A stretch of 64,000 bases of DNA from Didymodactylos carnosus (Eukaryota > Rotifera > Eurotatoria > Philodinida > Philodinidae). The notes under the pieces were generated by a model. The model searched no databases. It was not told the origin of the DNA and saw nothing but the letters and a program-made list of their open reading frames with translations. Below, piece by piece: positions 1-12,348 of the stretch. Position numbers and translations under genes: made by a program. The DNA is taken from NCBI GenBank assembly GCA_905250885.1, contig CAJNOQ010000018.1, positions 1-64,000 on the forward strand, read 5' to 3'. How positions within the stretch are numbered: position 1 is the stretch's first letter; each line of letters starts with the position of its first letter.

Positions 1-3000
1 CCCCCCCTCAAAAACACTCTGTTTTAGGCTTTTGGTTTCGATACGTATATGAGCAAAGACAGAATTACTAATTCGAAGTACCATATGTTAACGTAAATGT
101 AGAAATCCCTTATTTTCTCTTTTTTTGTATTGTTTAATACCAGAAAACAGATCGTAACATATGTTTACGTAAAAAATCAATGTAATTGATCTCTTATTTT
201 TTAGTGAACATACGTAGTTTTAATTCATAAAGTCTGTCTAATCTTTATGAATCCTAAATGTTCCTTTATTGGTCGAAGTTGAACAGAAGGAAAAAAGCTC
301 AATTCGGATCAGAATTAGATTTTTTTTGCATTGCTTGAAACTATCAACTATTCGAGTGATAGTGCGACACCGTGAAAAGCCTTGAAGCAAATCTTTCATC
401 ATTTTCTTATACGTTTGTATTTTAAAGTACTCAATTTTGGGTTATACTAGCGAAATTATTCGATTTCTGGGATGTATAAGATAAATTTACTATGGATTAT
501 ATCAAACCTATGTGATGTGGAATCAACATTTCGCTTTTAGCGATTGAACGTATTTACTACTATATAAAAACTATATTTGACTATTTTCTAAAAGAATAAT
601 TAGCCTTAAGGGAATTCGAATGATTAGAAAATACAAATGTTTATCATAGATAATTGGTTCAAACGTGTTTTTAAACTAGTTAAAATTCAAAAACACTTTT
701 TCTTTTCTTCTTTTCTTTGCATTACATATGTGTTGATTGAACATTACGTCGTCGTCGTTTGTCTTTACAAAAACAATCAACAACACATTGCATCACATTT
801 TAAAATTCGATCTATCTATCTAGATGTGACACTAATTTATAAAAAACATCAAACGAAATAACTTTACGTACGAACGGTATCTCGACACATAATAATGCCG
901 ACACTATCGAAAAGATTTTGAAATTTTTATTTTTGTTTATTTGAGATTAAAATGATATATCACAAAAGTGTTTTTTTTCACATAGAAATGAGAAAAAAAA
1001 TGTGTATCAATATTCATTTTACACACACCAACTGTATAAATAATAATTATTAGGAGTCAAGTGTCCGTATTTAAGAAAAAAAGATGGATATCAAGTTTTA
1101 TTGATGATCTCAATAAACATGTCACTATCAAATAAAATCTGGAAGAAAGTTTTTCTCGAAACTTAGAGATCACTCATTTCATTTTATTCATATGTTTTAT
1201 TATTTGCGTACCGTTGATTGAACACCTGAATGAGAAAAAAGGTAATCTGTTATCAAGGTTTTTTTCACAATAGAAAAAAAAGTTCTCTTTTAAATATATT
1301 AGCCATAAATGACTGTACATATGTATCGTCTAAAAGCTATCAATGGACGCATTCATATTTTATAACGAACAGCTGTGTGAGAGATTGGGCATAAGGCTAT
1401 ATTCGTAACAACAGTTGTGCATTCTTAAATATAATATTCATCGAATACACGTCCGTCTTTCAACAGCAAAACACAGAAGTGAATTGTGCAAAAAAAAAGG
1501 ACGATTTGTGTTTTTTATTATAAACATATTTGATATACATTCGACAGGAAAATATTAAAAAAACACGGAAATGCGCTGTTTTTGTTCGAAACATTAAAAA
1601 GATGTTGTACTCTTTAACTTCATAGATGAGTTGTCATATAGCAAGCAGACATATGTACAATCTGGTTATTTTAACTGCGATATGGTATATTTATCTCAAA
1701 CAAAAATATTCGATAAGGGCTAAAATTATCTATGTATCTAAATTATTTTCATTAGAATTCTCCCCAGATATATATAATAAGAAAAACATGTTCTACATTT
1801 CTGTTTTGGACATCATTTTCTCCGTTCGGATATTGAAAGTATTTGAAATTTTCATTCCTCTCACTTCACAAACATAATTTAAGAGTCAAAGTGTATCTCT
1901 AAAACTGTAATGGAAAGTTTCTGATTTTCTATGATAATCGAATATCTCAATAATTCTAGGTTTCTTATACTCACGATGGTTGAATAATGGCACTTGTTAG
2001 ATCCGAATAAAGAGGCATAACAACTTAAATATGTATCATATTTATAAGTGAATATATAATATAGTTTGATACATCTACTTGACAATCACATAAACAAAAA
2101 AAATGTATCGTTTTGTTTATTTATCTTCTTTTTCACTTTCATTTCCCATATCTGATTATATTAGATCTAGTAATATTACTAAGAAACATAAAGCATTGCC
2201 ATTTCATGCTCTGTTTGAAAGAATAATCTTACATTAGTACAAGAACATGAAGTCCAATTGAATAATATTCGCAAATCGCCAGTGGCAGTCTTGATTGCAC
2301 CTGCAAAATTTTCTTTTCATACATATTTTTCATACTATATGTACAATGAATAATCACACTTGCATGACAGATAAATCTATATACTATGAGAGAAACAGAG
2401 ATCTTGTGTTTTTCTTCCATGCTGTTTGTAAGAAAAATACGTCAAACAATTTTGATGTGATGTTTGTTTTTCCCTTCATTTCACAAGAAAATAAAGACGA
2501 TAAAAACGAGAAGAGTTAGTTCGCAAAAATCATAATTGATTTCTAATTGAAAGACAATATCAATTATATATTTAATACGCAGCATGATATAATTAAGAAA
2601 ATGCGTTAAAGCAGAAAGACATCATACATTCTTGCACACTAATTCCAATAGTACTTTAGTGGATCATAATGTATATCACAAAGACAGGAAAACTATGTTG
2701 AAAATATTGAAACATTTTATTCATCTTATTCAAATATTGACAAAAGTCTACTCATTTTTGAACTGTTTGAAAAATGGAAAAGAACGAATTTTTTTAAGAT
2801 ACTCAGCAAGATGAGACTGCGATCATCACAAACATCTATCCTATTACAGTGTGAAGATTTTCTTTCTTTGTTTCTAAAACTTGAAAGCGATTTTAGATAA
2901 ACAACGACTAAAGATACTAAATCGACCATCTGCGAATTCTTCTAGGCGGTATGACTGTAGTGGCCAACGTTCTGATAACCTTTGGTATTGAAACATTGTT

Positions 3001-3900
3001 TATATGTGAACTTTTACAAAAATGTCCCAAAATCTGAAAATCGCCGTCTTGGAAGATAGTAAACTTTAAAGTTAGCCGTAGTGGCATATGCAAAAAGTAT
3101 GTGTAAGAGTATTTAAGCCACGAAAACTATCTATAAAAGTGGCTTTACAAAATTTTTTTGTAAAAACGGCTTACAGGCATACGCCACTCTCGCACAGGTA
3201 ATTCTGGATTGTGACATCACAGTTTCCTTGCGAGTAAACCGCTTTTTATGAATCACCACTACCATTCTCCAGCCATCCCAAAACTTTATCAACGAAAAAT
3301 CAACGTTTTCAAACAAAATTTAGTTCTTCAAAAATTGCTGTATAAGATCAGAGCGAAAAAATTTGATTTCGATATTTTTCAAAACTTCTTGTTTTATGTA
3401 TGGTTCGATGCAGTTTGACGAGGTGATTCCAAATATGCCATTTGTCTTGATTCGGAACATGCTTTTAGCTGAGAGAAATGGATCTTATGTTAAAAACAAG
3501 CGTCTGCGCATCATTGCGCTAAAACTATGGGTAGGAAAAGATTGGTAGAGCTTTGGCAGAAGAGTGGAAACTTACTGCACTAAAAGCACGTTTTCGGAAA
3601 GTTTTGTAGCATGAAAAACATCGATTTTCTCAGTTGTCTTAACCCTAGAAAGATACCTATGAATTTCCTGACAGGATCCAGACATATCCCATCATTTTAC
3701 CAGGATTTCGCTTGGGTTTTCTAGGATCCTAGCAAAATCCTGTACAATTCTAATGAATCAACGGTAACGAAACGCCATAGAATTTGCCAGGGCTTTGTTA
3801 GAATCAGAATAGGATCCTAATAAGAAAATATAATTATTGAAAAAATTTTATAATCCTAAACGAATCATAACAAAATCTTAAATATTAGGCTCCTAGTAGG
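1..3900. other. No gene recognised
   Basis: AT-rich sequence with only short chance reading frames. None has a recognisable domain, splice structure or compositional sign of coding. Around 3.62-3.92 kb there are several copies of a palindromic AGGATCCT/aatcctag-type word, which may be remnants of a decayed repeat, but no clear ends were found. Confidence 0.5.
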
Positions 3901-3929
3901 AAATATATAGGGAGTGTATAGGATTTTGT

Positions 3930-4620
3930 TGAAAAATGTAGATCACTAGAGGTAAAAAATGTTGTCTTCTCTATTTTGCACTATAATATTCAGCAGTGCT
4001 ACTCTAACCAGTGTGATCTCCTTAACATGGTTAGTGACTTTTCTCCGTCTATTGTTTCTCTGAATGAACTGGGCACAAGCACCCCTGGAAATATTATCAA
4101 TAAACTTCTGTTTTCTTACAACATTTTGGCATGAATGCACATGGTGTAGTCCTGGCTATTGACGAAAAATTGAGAGCGGTGCATTTGAGGTAACTGAGCT
4201 GAATGTAACAGCAGCATAATTAACTTTTCACAACAAAAAATACGTCATAGCCAGGGTTTATTCTCCTTCCACAGAACCGTTGCCAGTCGCTTGTATGTCA
4301 TCACTATTACGAATGTCGAAGAGCGTCATTATCACCGGTGATATTAATACCGAACATCTGACCAGGGCTGTAAACAAACAAACAGAAAAGGAACTATATT
4401 ACCTGAATGGCTTGAGAGCAATGGCAATCTCGAAATACACAACGCGGAAATGAAAACATGGTTAAGATCAGACACTACAATCGATCTAATTATATCGTCC
4501 GAAACGATCGCTTCAGTGCAATGCTGTACACTACCCTACACTGGAGTTATCGGTTAGCAATTTTTGTTGAATGCAATAACATCTCAATCCGTGAAAATAA
4601 GCAAGTGATTCCAAAAACAT
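3930..4620 (+). mobile_element. LINE (non-LTR) endonuclease-domain relic
   Basis: Three frames on the plus strand together show the layout of an APE-type endonuclease from a non-LTR retrotransposon. The pieces in order are SIVSLNELGT, NKLLFSYNI, HGVVLAIDEKLRAV, ARVYSPSTEPLP, SVIITGDIN, and finally LPEWLESNGNLEIHN followed by TIDLIISS. In intact LINEs these correspond to the 'alxEt', 'HGGGVaiyv', 'vYrPp', 'GDFN' and 'STIDLtl' motifs. The frame changes several times and in-frame stops occur, so it is dead. No reverse transcriptase segment follows, so it is a 5' or internal fragment. The clade cannot be fixed from this piece. Confidence 0.6.
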
Positions 4621-5379
4621 GTTGGGAGATATGTCGAAATTTATTGATCGTAGTGCATTCCCACGTTGAAAAAGAGCAAGAAAACAAGCAAGACATATTT
4701 CAGTGATTTGTCGATTTCTAAAAATTCTTAGATGCTCTCAAGCGTCGAATTATAGGAAGTGCATATGATTTTGTCTAGGAAAGTTCGAATAACTTGAATC
4801 TTTTTCAAATGCTCGAAAATGACTCGCACTTTACGCACAAAAGCTCTCTTTAGGCAAACAAACATTTAACTCTGAGATAACGGTTTTTAGATTTTAGTGG
4901 ACTTTTCGTAATAACCCATATCTCAGCAGCGTTTCAGGATTTTGATCTACGATTTTTTTTTCGATTGAGTACTACATTCTTGCATTTGCCTCTAGAAGGC
5001 CTATTTTTGAAAACTGTGACAGAGCGGTTACTTTCGCAATTATAGAAGTGATTAAAGATTTTTTAATCAAGAATGCTTGTATGATGAGTCAGTTTATTTT
5101 TTAAGAGTCAAAAGACTCAAAACTTTACCACAGATACCTGAAACGATATCTCAAAAATGTAAATTTTTGTTTTTTTATTTTTTACTTTTCAAGTCATAAT
5201 GTTTTCAACATCAAAAATCGTGATTTTTTATAAATTTTTTATTTGAGCTCAGCCGTACTTTCACTCCAAATTCGCCAACAAGGGATACTCTTAGGTGTGC
5301 ATAACCATGCAATGGTTGAAATAACTTTGAAACTGGATAATATTTTACAACGAACATATGACTTAGTTAAACAGCGTAA
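4621..5379. other. No gene recognised
   Basis: AT-rich spacer between the LINE relic and the next coding-like stretch. No splice-supported exon or repeat ends were seen. Confidence 0.4.
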
Positions 5380-5995
5380 ATTGGACAATGTGTTCCAAAT
5401 TAATTGCTCTATTTAAAACGAAATCTATCCAATTCATTACTGAAATATATAAATGTGTTCAATATATATTTTGTGAGAATTATGTTCAAGAACCGGGACA
5501 AGAACTAATAATGAACAAATCTGATGAGAATGCCCTGATATTTGGTGACATTTTATTGACCATTTACAACAAAATAAATGTAATCGTATCGGTAAAAGTC
5601 CAAATTTAGAATAATTTCAAACAATTGATTCTATTTTATTAGCTTTAATACTGTAAAAAATGTTCAATTTCCAAAACTATTAAATACTCTACTTCAAGTT
5701 AATACGATGTAGTACAAAAATTTGGTACCAAACCAAATAAATATCCGACTCTTTATGAACATATCTTGACTTGGCTTAATGATAACTGATTCTTTGAATA
5801 ATATATAGAATAAGAATAGACGAGACTTTGAGGTTTCAATTAAATGTCGAGATATTTTATATAAACATTCCAATTTGTCAATGAACGAGATTGAATTAAG
5901 CATGGGAATATCAAGTGGCTCTAAACAAGCAATTCTAGCTCGAGATACAATAGTATGCATTGGTTCATCGGCATTTGGAGTACGTTAATATCTTT
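5380..5995 (+). pseudogene. Unrecognised, probably decayed coding region
   Basis: Several plus-strand stretches read like real protein but lie in different frames. One at about 5430-5590 contains FITEIYKCVQ, YVQEPGQELI and NALIFGDILLTIYNKI. One at about 5715-5780 reads KYPTLYEHILTWLN. One at about 5830-5985 contains CRDILYKHSNLSMNEIELS and ARDTIVCIGSSAFG. Possible intron borders are GTAATCG near 5580 and a TTTATTAG acceptor near 5640. Frame changes and stops between the pieces suggest a dead host gene or an old element. I do not recognise the family, and a poorly modelled live gene is not fully excluded. Confidence 0.3.
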
Positions 5996-7398
5996 TGTTT
6001 AATCATATAAAATATTTTATTTATCTTTTCAGTACGCTGAGAATGCTCTTATCACTATGTGTTGATATTTTTATTGCAGTGTTAGGAATAATTTCGTTGC
6101 ATTTTTCTTTTGTTTTTAGATTTAATAATGTAGAATTCAAGGTTTAGGATTTTTAACGCTGAAATTGGGGTCTAATGATTATGTACCATTAATAGATGTG
6201 TAGATTTAGTAAATCCAAAACGATGCTTACAACACACTGGTAAACTATTCTAATTAAAACTAGACGCTTTATCTTAAAAATCACTGCCAAATCGACACTA
6301 CCAACATCATTTTATATGACAAATTTATAATATTTCTATAATCATATATTACTAAATCATAGAAAAGTATTTTAAAAAAATAAGGCTGCATATCCAAAGC
6401 ATAATGTATTCCTAAAAAATCTGCGCTGTGCATGAATAATGTGCAAGTACAAGAAAACAGGTAAAGGGCATCAAACGAGTGAGAATGAGAGATGAAGTAA
6501 GTTAAATAAAATGCACATTGTGACCATATCTGTCAAATACATTGCCATAGCAACTAAAAACTATGATACTTTTCGTAGAGCACTAAAAAATTTGCAAATA
6601 ATAATTACTGTTCATATTTATTGTTTTGTGTTCTTTCGTTTCAGCCACGGCGTTCGCCGGTGAAACTATTTAAATATTTATGGGCAACAAATCTGCGTTA
6701 TCAAAATTTGTTGTTTGAATAACAAATAAAATTTGAAAAATTGATCTAAATACAAGTTTTAACTTTTAATGTGAAAAATATTGAAATCTCGTTGCAAAAA
6801 TAAAAAAAATTTTCTGTAAAACTAATTGATATTAAATTTTTTTTCAAGAATATTGAGAACTAGTATTGATTAATACGGTAGAATATCAGAAAGGTTTGAT
6901 TATTAGTATATTCCGTCTCGTTATTATGAAGATAATTATTACGAGTTCTTAAGCCAAGTTTGTTGAAAGCAATGAAATTTGATTGACCATTTTTAGATAT
7001 AATAAAAAACGTTTTATTTTTAAACTTAATGTTTTATACTCACTTTAATAATTTATTTAGCAACTGCATTGAAAAACATCGGTAAACATGTTGATCAAAC
7101 TCTTTATGGTTTAATTTAATGAAAACTGTTATTAAAAAAACAAAGTTAGGCTATGAAACAAACACATGTGATTTATCTACGTGCAAGCAGACGCTGGAAC
7201 TAACATGGAGTATTCAGTGTCTAGACTCACACGACAACACAATCTCGATGTGAAATCTATATTGTATTAGTACAGTATTATTGTTTGAATTTTGTTAGAG
7301 TAAGAAAATAAATTATCGTATTCAAAAGAAAATAAAAACATTTTTATCACAAGGTAAAAAAGTAACATGAAAAATAAGAATAACAAATCATTATAAAA
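5996..7398. other. No gene recognised
   Basis: AT-rich sequence with no supported exon, RNA gene or repeat boundary. It separates the coding relic from the minisatellite near 7.4 kb. Confidence 0.4.
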
Positions 7399-7622
7399 GA
7401 AAAAAATGCTTCATAACAAAATAAACACAATATTGATATCAGAGAAAAAAATGCTTTATAACAAAATAAACACAATATCGATACCGGGGGGGGGGGGGGG
7501 GGGGGAATTTTTTTAAAAAAAAAAAAAACAAAACCTCTATACCAAAAAAAAAATATTAAAATTTTTTTTTTTATTTTTTTAAAATATAAAAAAGTTTTTT
7601 AAAAAAAAAATTATAAATTTTN

Positions 7623-7662
<40 letters not shown>

Positions 7663-7705
7663 ATGCTTTATAACAAAGTAAACACAATCTCGATATCCGA
7701 GAAAA
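7399..7705. repeat. 45-bp minisatellite broken by an assembly gap
   Basis: Two consecutive copies of a unit beginning GAAAAAAATGCTT start at 7399 and 7444, a 45-bp period. A third diverged copy resumes at 7661. Between copies two and three lie 20 G at 7486-7505, a stretch of almost pure A/T homopolymers, an N at 7622 and 38 C at 7623-7660. The homopolymers with an N look like low-quality joining sequence rather than biology, so the true number of repeat units is unknown. Confidence 0.75.
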
Positions 7706-7835
7706 AAATGATATCACTTTTGAATTTGAATTTTGAAATCTGAAGAAAGTAATTGATAAAAAAAAATTAAAGCTTATAGATAGCACAAACACACAATGCA
7801 CGTACAAGTCTTTAAGATAAAAAAATTTTTTGTTT

Positions 7836-7841
7836 TTTATT
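7836..7841 (-). terminator. Candidate poly(A) signal of the FYCO1-like gene
   Basis: AATAAA on the minus strand, 84 bases past the TGA stop at 7925. It is the first canonical hexamer after the stop. Inferred from position only. Confidence 0.45.
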
Positions 7842-7924
7842 GCAATGTATACAATTTCATCAAAAGAAAATTTTTTTTTCAATCTAAATGTAGAGAAGAA
7901 ACAAGATACATAGCCTAATCTAAC

Positions 7925-10900
7925 TCAACGTAACGTTTTTTCGACAGTTGTTGAGGATTTGGGCACAAGTTTTTCTGGTCTCACTTCAAAATTAACATCA
8001 ATATTATTGTAAACATCAGTATCAAAAATGTTTGCATTATCTATTGGCGTTGGTTTCAACAATTCACTAAGAAATTTTTCGTTGCAACCATCACACATAC
8101 GATATCGAGAACTAAGAAGAAGAGTATATGCTTGATCAGAACAGTATGACGATAGTCAATTTTTTTACCAGTCTTTGAGCTGTGTTTGATCAGGTGTTCT
8201 ATTACTGTTGTTATCAGTATTTTTGGACATCTAGTTTCTCATTATTCATTTTCAAGTTCATATGGTCGTCTCTTTACTTTCCCTCAAAATTCTTTGTCAA
8301 CTTCGAATCATTTTTCTCAAAAACAAAATTTCTTTTGGCTTGAACACTCTGGTAAAAAAGTAGCGTAATTGCTGATTTAATAGAAGTTATTGTGAAACAT
8401 AAATATGTCTTCTTGTTGTCGTAACGATCTGTACATCATTTATTGCAAGTCCAAAGAGAACGCTTCTGAACCAAGCATTTTTAGCGATTTTAAAGAGAGT
8501 CGTACTAGTAGTAAGGGTAGATTATTACATCATCTTAGACATTTTCAGTATAAGTTTTAAAACAAAGTAAAGGGATATGACGAACTTGAGAAACAAGGTA
8601 TCCAGTAATACTGACTAATAACGACAGTCATAGCATCTGGTTGGCTCACCCGTCCATCTGTACATTTTTGTTTTCTTAACTACTTACTTTGGTAAAAAAT
8701 TGTTCGAGCAATAATAACAGTATATCTTGTAGCACATACGACAGTGATGTTTTCTGACAGTCCATCCAAATACTGTTCCACATTTAGAACAATCTAAAAC
8801 TTCCTCATCTGGTATCCAAACTTTTGTTTGTTCTTCAACAAGTTTTATTTCGTAATCATGCTTTTCGTTCCATAATTCTGCCTTTTCTCTAAAATATAGA
8901 AACGAATTGTTGACTGTGTCAATGTTATTTGAGTAGCAGATCTTCCTCGTTAGTCAGTTATAAACGAACTTAATTGCTTTTACTAATCGACGTTTCATTT
9001 CGTTAAAATCTAATCTTGCTTGATTGAGATCATTTGTTTTTTCTTCCAGTTCGTGTAATAATTGTTGTTTAGATGTTTCATACACATTCTATAATAGACG
9101 TGGAAGAAATAACTTGAATATAGATCAAGTTTAATCATAGTACCTACTCGTTCATTAATGGTTGAACATCGTTCCTTTTCCATCTGATGTTCTTTCTAAA
9201 ACAAAACAAAAACTACGGATGAATATCTCCATCTTATTTTAATGAAAACAAAAGCTTACTTCTGCAAGTTCGCGTGTTAATTTTTCTATTTTTTCATTTT
9301 TTTCGTTTAATATTTGAAAATATTGGTCTTCCTGAAATATCAGAAAAATAAATTAATGAGTGATAGATCTTTCAATAAGATACACACGATTGCTTTTAAA
9401 CTAGATTTCTGATTATTTATTTTTAAATCATATTGATCTTGTAAATGTTTTAGCATTAAATCTTTTGATTCTAAATTTGATTGAAAACTTGATATTTCAT
9501 GTTCATATTCTTTGATTTTCTATAGAAGATAATATCAACACATTTAATGAATAGAAACAAATAACAGATCCTATGTACTTTCTTACATCAACTGTAGATG
9601 ATCGTTGAATTGTAATTGAACTCAATTGAAAATTAAGGGACGTTATTTCGTCGGATAAGGCAACTAAAATCACAATTGTTTACGTTGTATATATGGAAAT
9701 ATTTAAAACGATATAAAGTAAGATGATAAAGAATGTAAAGATATTTTATCAGGCTCTTTCTAGACTATATTCTCTTTAGTTTATATAAGTATAATAATCA
9801 ATGAAGCCATAAAAATGAACCTGAATGAGATTTTAATTTTGTATATTTTTCATTAATAATGTGTAATTGGCTTTCATAATCATCAATTAATTCTTGTTTT
9901 TCACGTTTGTGTGCTTCTGCTTCAGCTTCAAATATATTTATATCTGTTTGTGTTTCAGCTTCAAATATATTTATATCTGTTTGTGTTATGTTGTCAATCA
10001 CTGCTTTAGTTTCATTGTTATCATTGAGTTCATCAGATTGAGCGGAAACTTGTTGTTTTTGTTCGAGTTCAGTTTCTAACTGATGGCAACTAGGTGAGAA
10101 AGTTATTTTTTATTAGAGTTTCAGTTGATTATTTTTTGATTTACCGTTGCTTCCAATAGGGCAGAGAAGTTTCATCGATTTCTTCTGTGCATGAAACTGA
10201 TTGCATAACATTTTCTTCATTCGATGACACATCTACAAATGGCTAAAAGACAGAGGTAAAAAGAGAAAAGTTGATTGGTATATTCGTGTAAGTTCAAAAT
10301 AGAAACCTACTTGAAAACAGGATAGATCAGAATCACGTTTTGGGATTGAGGTTGAAAATTCATCTTCCTCAAGAAGTATCATGCTTCCAACAACATTGTC
10401 CTTAACAAACGAAACAATCAAATATCATTAACCATTTGTTAAAAATCTTATTTTTAAACCAGTCTGGTGACATACCATAGATATGGAACTTGAAATACTA
10501 TTGTTTCGCTGTTCAGACGCATCCGAAAAACCAGAAATTGTTCTGGCACGTGTTCTTGATCTATAAATTTAACAAAGTACGAAAATGCTATAAGCGGATG
10601 GATAATTAGATTTAAAATATATAGATATGAGTTAAGTTGTTGAATAAATGTTAAACGTACTCTTGTGATGGCCATGCTACATCTAATTCATATATTGTTT
10701 GCCTATTTAACAAATTAAATTTAGTGTCATTCAACTGATAAATAGCTTGAATAATTCGATGTGTGTAAATGGGATTACTCCATAAACATTCTAATGTATA
10801 AAACTGACTAAATGAATAAAAAATTGATTGAATGTTAAAAAATATGAACAATGATTACCTCACAACTTTTGTTATCATAAAACTTTGTTGTATAGCATCA

Positions 10901-11408
10901 CCTAAGAGATGATTTTGCAAACAAAATCGAATAAACAGGCGTCCTCTACCAATCGATGTTTTAACTTCTTGACAATTGAGAACGTACAACACACCATCGT
11001 ATAAGCCTTTGCTATCTTTTAAGGCTAATGCAAAAAAATCCCAATATGTTTTGCTTTTGTTTCCCAATAAAGATTTTCTATCTGAAACAAATAAATTCAA
11101 CAAACATACAACTCTATGCTAAACGAACAAATGATTGGAACTTACTTTTTAGGTCAATTAGTAATAGTTGTTCAAGCCTTGAAAAGAAGATTTGTAAATT
11201 AAGATTCGAATCATCGACAACATCACTATCTACGCCATTTTGATATTGATTATCGTTTGATTTCGCATATTGGTCATGAATTGCATTCGTTTTTTCTAAA
11301 CAAACACAGTTGAAGAAGCAAATAGTTATTACAACAACAGCAGTTACCTTCTATAGTGTCTACGGCTTTCAAAACTACGGACAATTTTCCAAGATCTTGA
11401 GTAGACAT
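7925..11408 (-). CDS. FYCO1: FYCO1-like protein (RUN + coiled coil + FYVE)
   Basis: Exons (genomic): 11348-11408, 11146-11295, 10859-11081, 10661-10807, 10476-10560, 10311-10400, 10145-10242, 9821-10089, 9587-9663, 9388-9519, 9260-9331, 9148-9195, 8970-9088, 8688-8888, 7925-8111. The frame stays open and gives 652 residues. FYCO1 links PI3P- and LC3-positive autophagosomes or late endosomes to Rab7 and kinesin. Residues about 60-190 match the FYCO1 RUN domain (KTYWDFFALALKDSKG, TSIGRGRLFIRFCL, FNLLNRQTIYELDVAWPS). A coiled coil follows, then a FYVE finger at 546-600 with WIPD, RKHHCR and all eight cysteines (557, 560, 573, 576, 581, 584, 597, 600). Vertebrate FYCO1 is more than twice as long and ends in a GOLD domain, which is absent here. 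A RUFY-type protein is the main alternative, but the RUN sequence fits FYCO1 better. The start follows directly on a splice acceptor (TTTTAAG|ATG). Confidence 0.85.
8112..8687 (-). other. Long last intron of the FYCO1-like gene
   Basis: At 576 bases this intron is much longer than its neighbours of roughly 50-100 bases. Its donor is GTAAGTAG and its acceptor TCTTCTTAG. The FYVE cysteine spacing across the join is 12 residues, shorter than in vertebrate FYCO1, so a small unmodelled exon here cannot be excluded. Confidence 0.5.
9921..9986 (-). repeat. Tandem 33-bp exact duplication inside the FYCO1-like coding region
   Basis: Two identical adjacent 33-bp units (9921-9953 and 9954-9986) encode TQTDINIFEAE twice, at residues 320-330 and 331-341. 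Being a multiple of three it keeps the frame. Exact identity suggests a recent duplication, or an assembly duplication. Confidence 0.85.
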
Positions 11409-11411
11409 CTT

Positions 11412-12300
11412 AAAAGAAACAACAATTGCAGGTGAGTATGGGTATCGATCCTCTTAAATTCTAACTCTTCTAAATTCTCTCCCTCTCTCTCTATTTCTCT
11501 TGTTTGATTTCTCACTTCTAGACAAGATCCTAGTTTATTTCGACTGAGAGGATGAAGTCAAGTTTTATCTGATAGAAAACATAAGACTGTTTTATAGGTC
11601 CAATTATGGTTCCTCAAAAATGTCTCTCTTCTGCGTAGAACCCTGTGCTAAGCCATCGATAATAGATCCAGACAAGCATATAGCTAAACTATAGACAAAC
11701 AATGGGAATACCTGTACACAATAACTGACCACAAAGAGCATTTGAAATTTTTTTTATGCTGTTTTCAGAAACTCATACTATACTATCTCTGATCAGACAT
11801 TTTTTGTGTCACTGCTTAATGTTGAGACACTGAGCGCGTCTCTGAGTAGCACTTGCCACTTATTTAATAGATACAAAGAGCGAAAAAACAAGAAAGCGTT
11901 ATAAGGACCAAATAGTTCCAGTAAGCAGCACGATATTGGTTAGATCTACCATTATATGTTCCTTTGAAAATCAACGAAATTTCCAAGCCAATCAGATCCG
12001 TACAATCTTCATTGGGTTGAAATGAAGCGAATAAGCGTAGTCATCTTTCATAATGTGATAGATGAGAAAAAAACACAAGGCATGATAGGTTCAACGGTTA
12101 ACATAAGTTACACTACAATCAATATAATTTTTATTGCTTTTTACATTGATTATAATGATTTGCTCGACAGAAATAAGTGAATCGCCAACACGTGGAAGAG
12201 AGGATGAGGAAGAAAGCTGCCAAGCAGAAGGAAAAAAAACATAATCAATACACGTGTGGTGAACAATTGTTTTCGTGAATAAAACAGTCTTAGTCTTATC
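11412..12300. other. No gene recognised upstream of the FYCO1-like gene
   Basis: Sequence upstream of the FYCO1-like start, including a short CT-rich run near 11475-11505. No exon, promoter box or repeat boundary could be supported. Confidence 0.4.
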
Positions 12301-12348
12301 ATTAGTGAACAATTGTTAAGTTAAAAAAACACAAATATAAAAAAGTAC

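Noticed and set aside
7571-7882. Reading frame containing a run of glycines
   Set aside because: The glycines come from the poly-C block next to an N, an assembly artefact, so it is not a protein.
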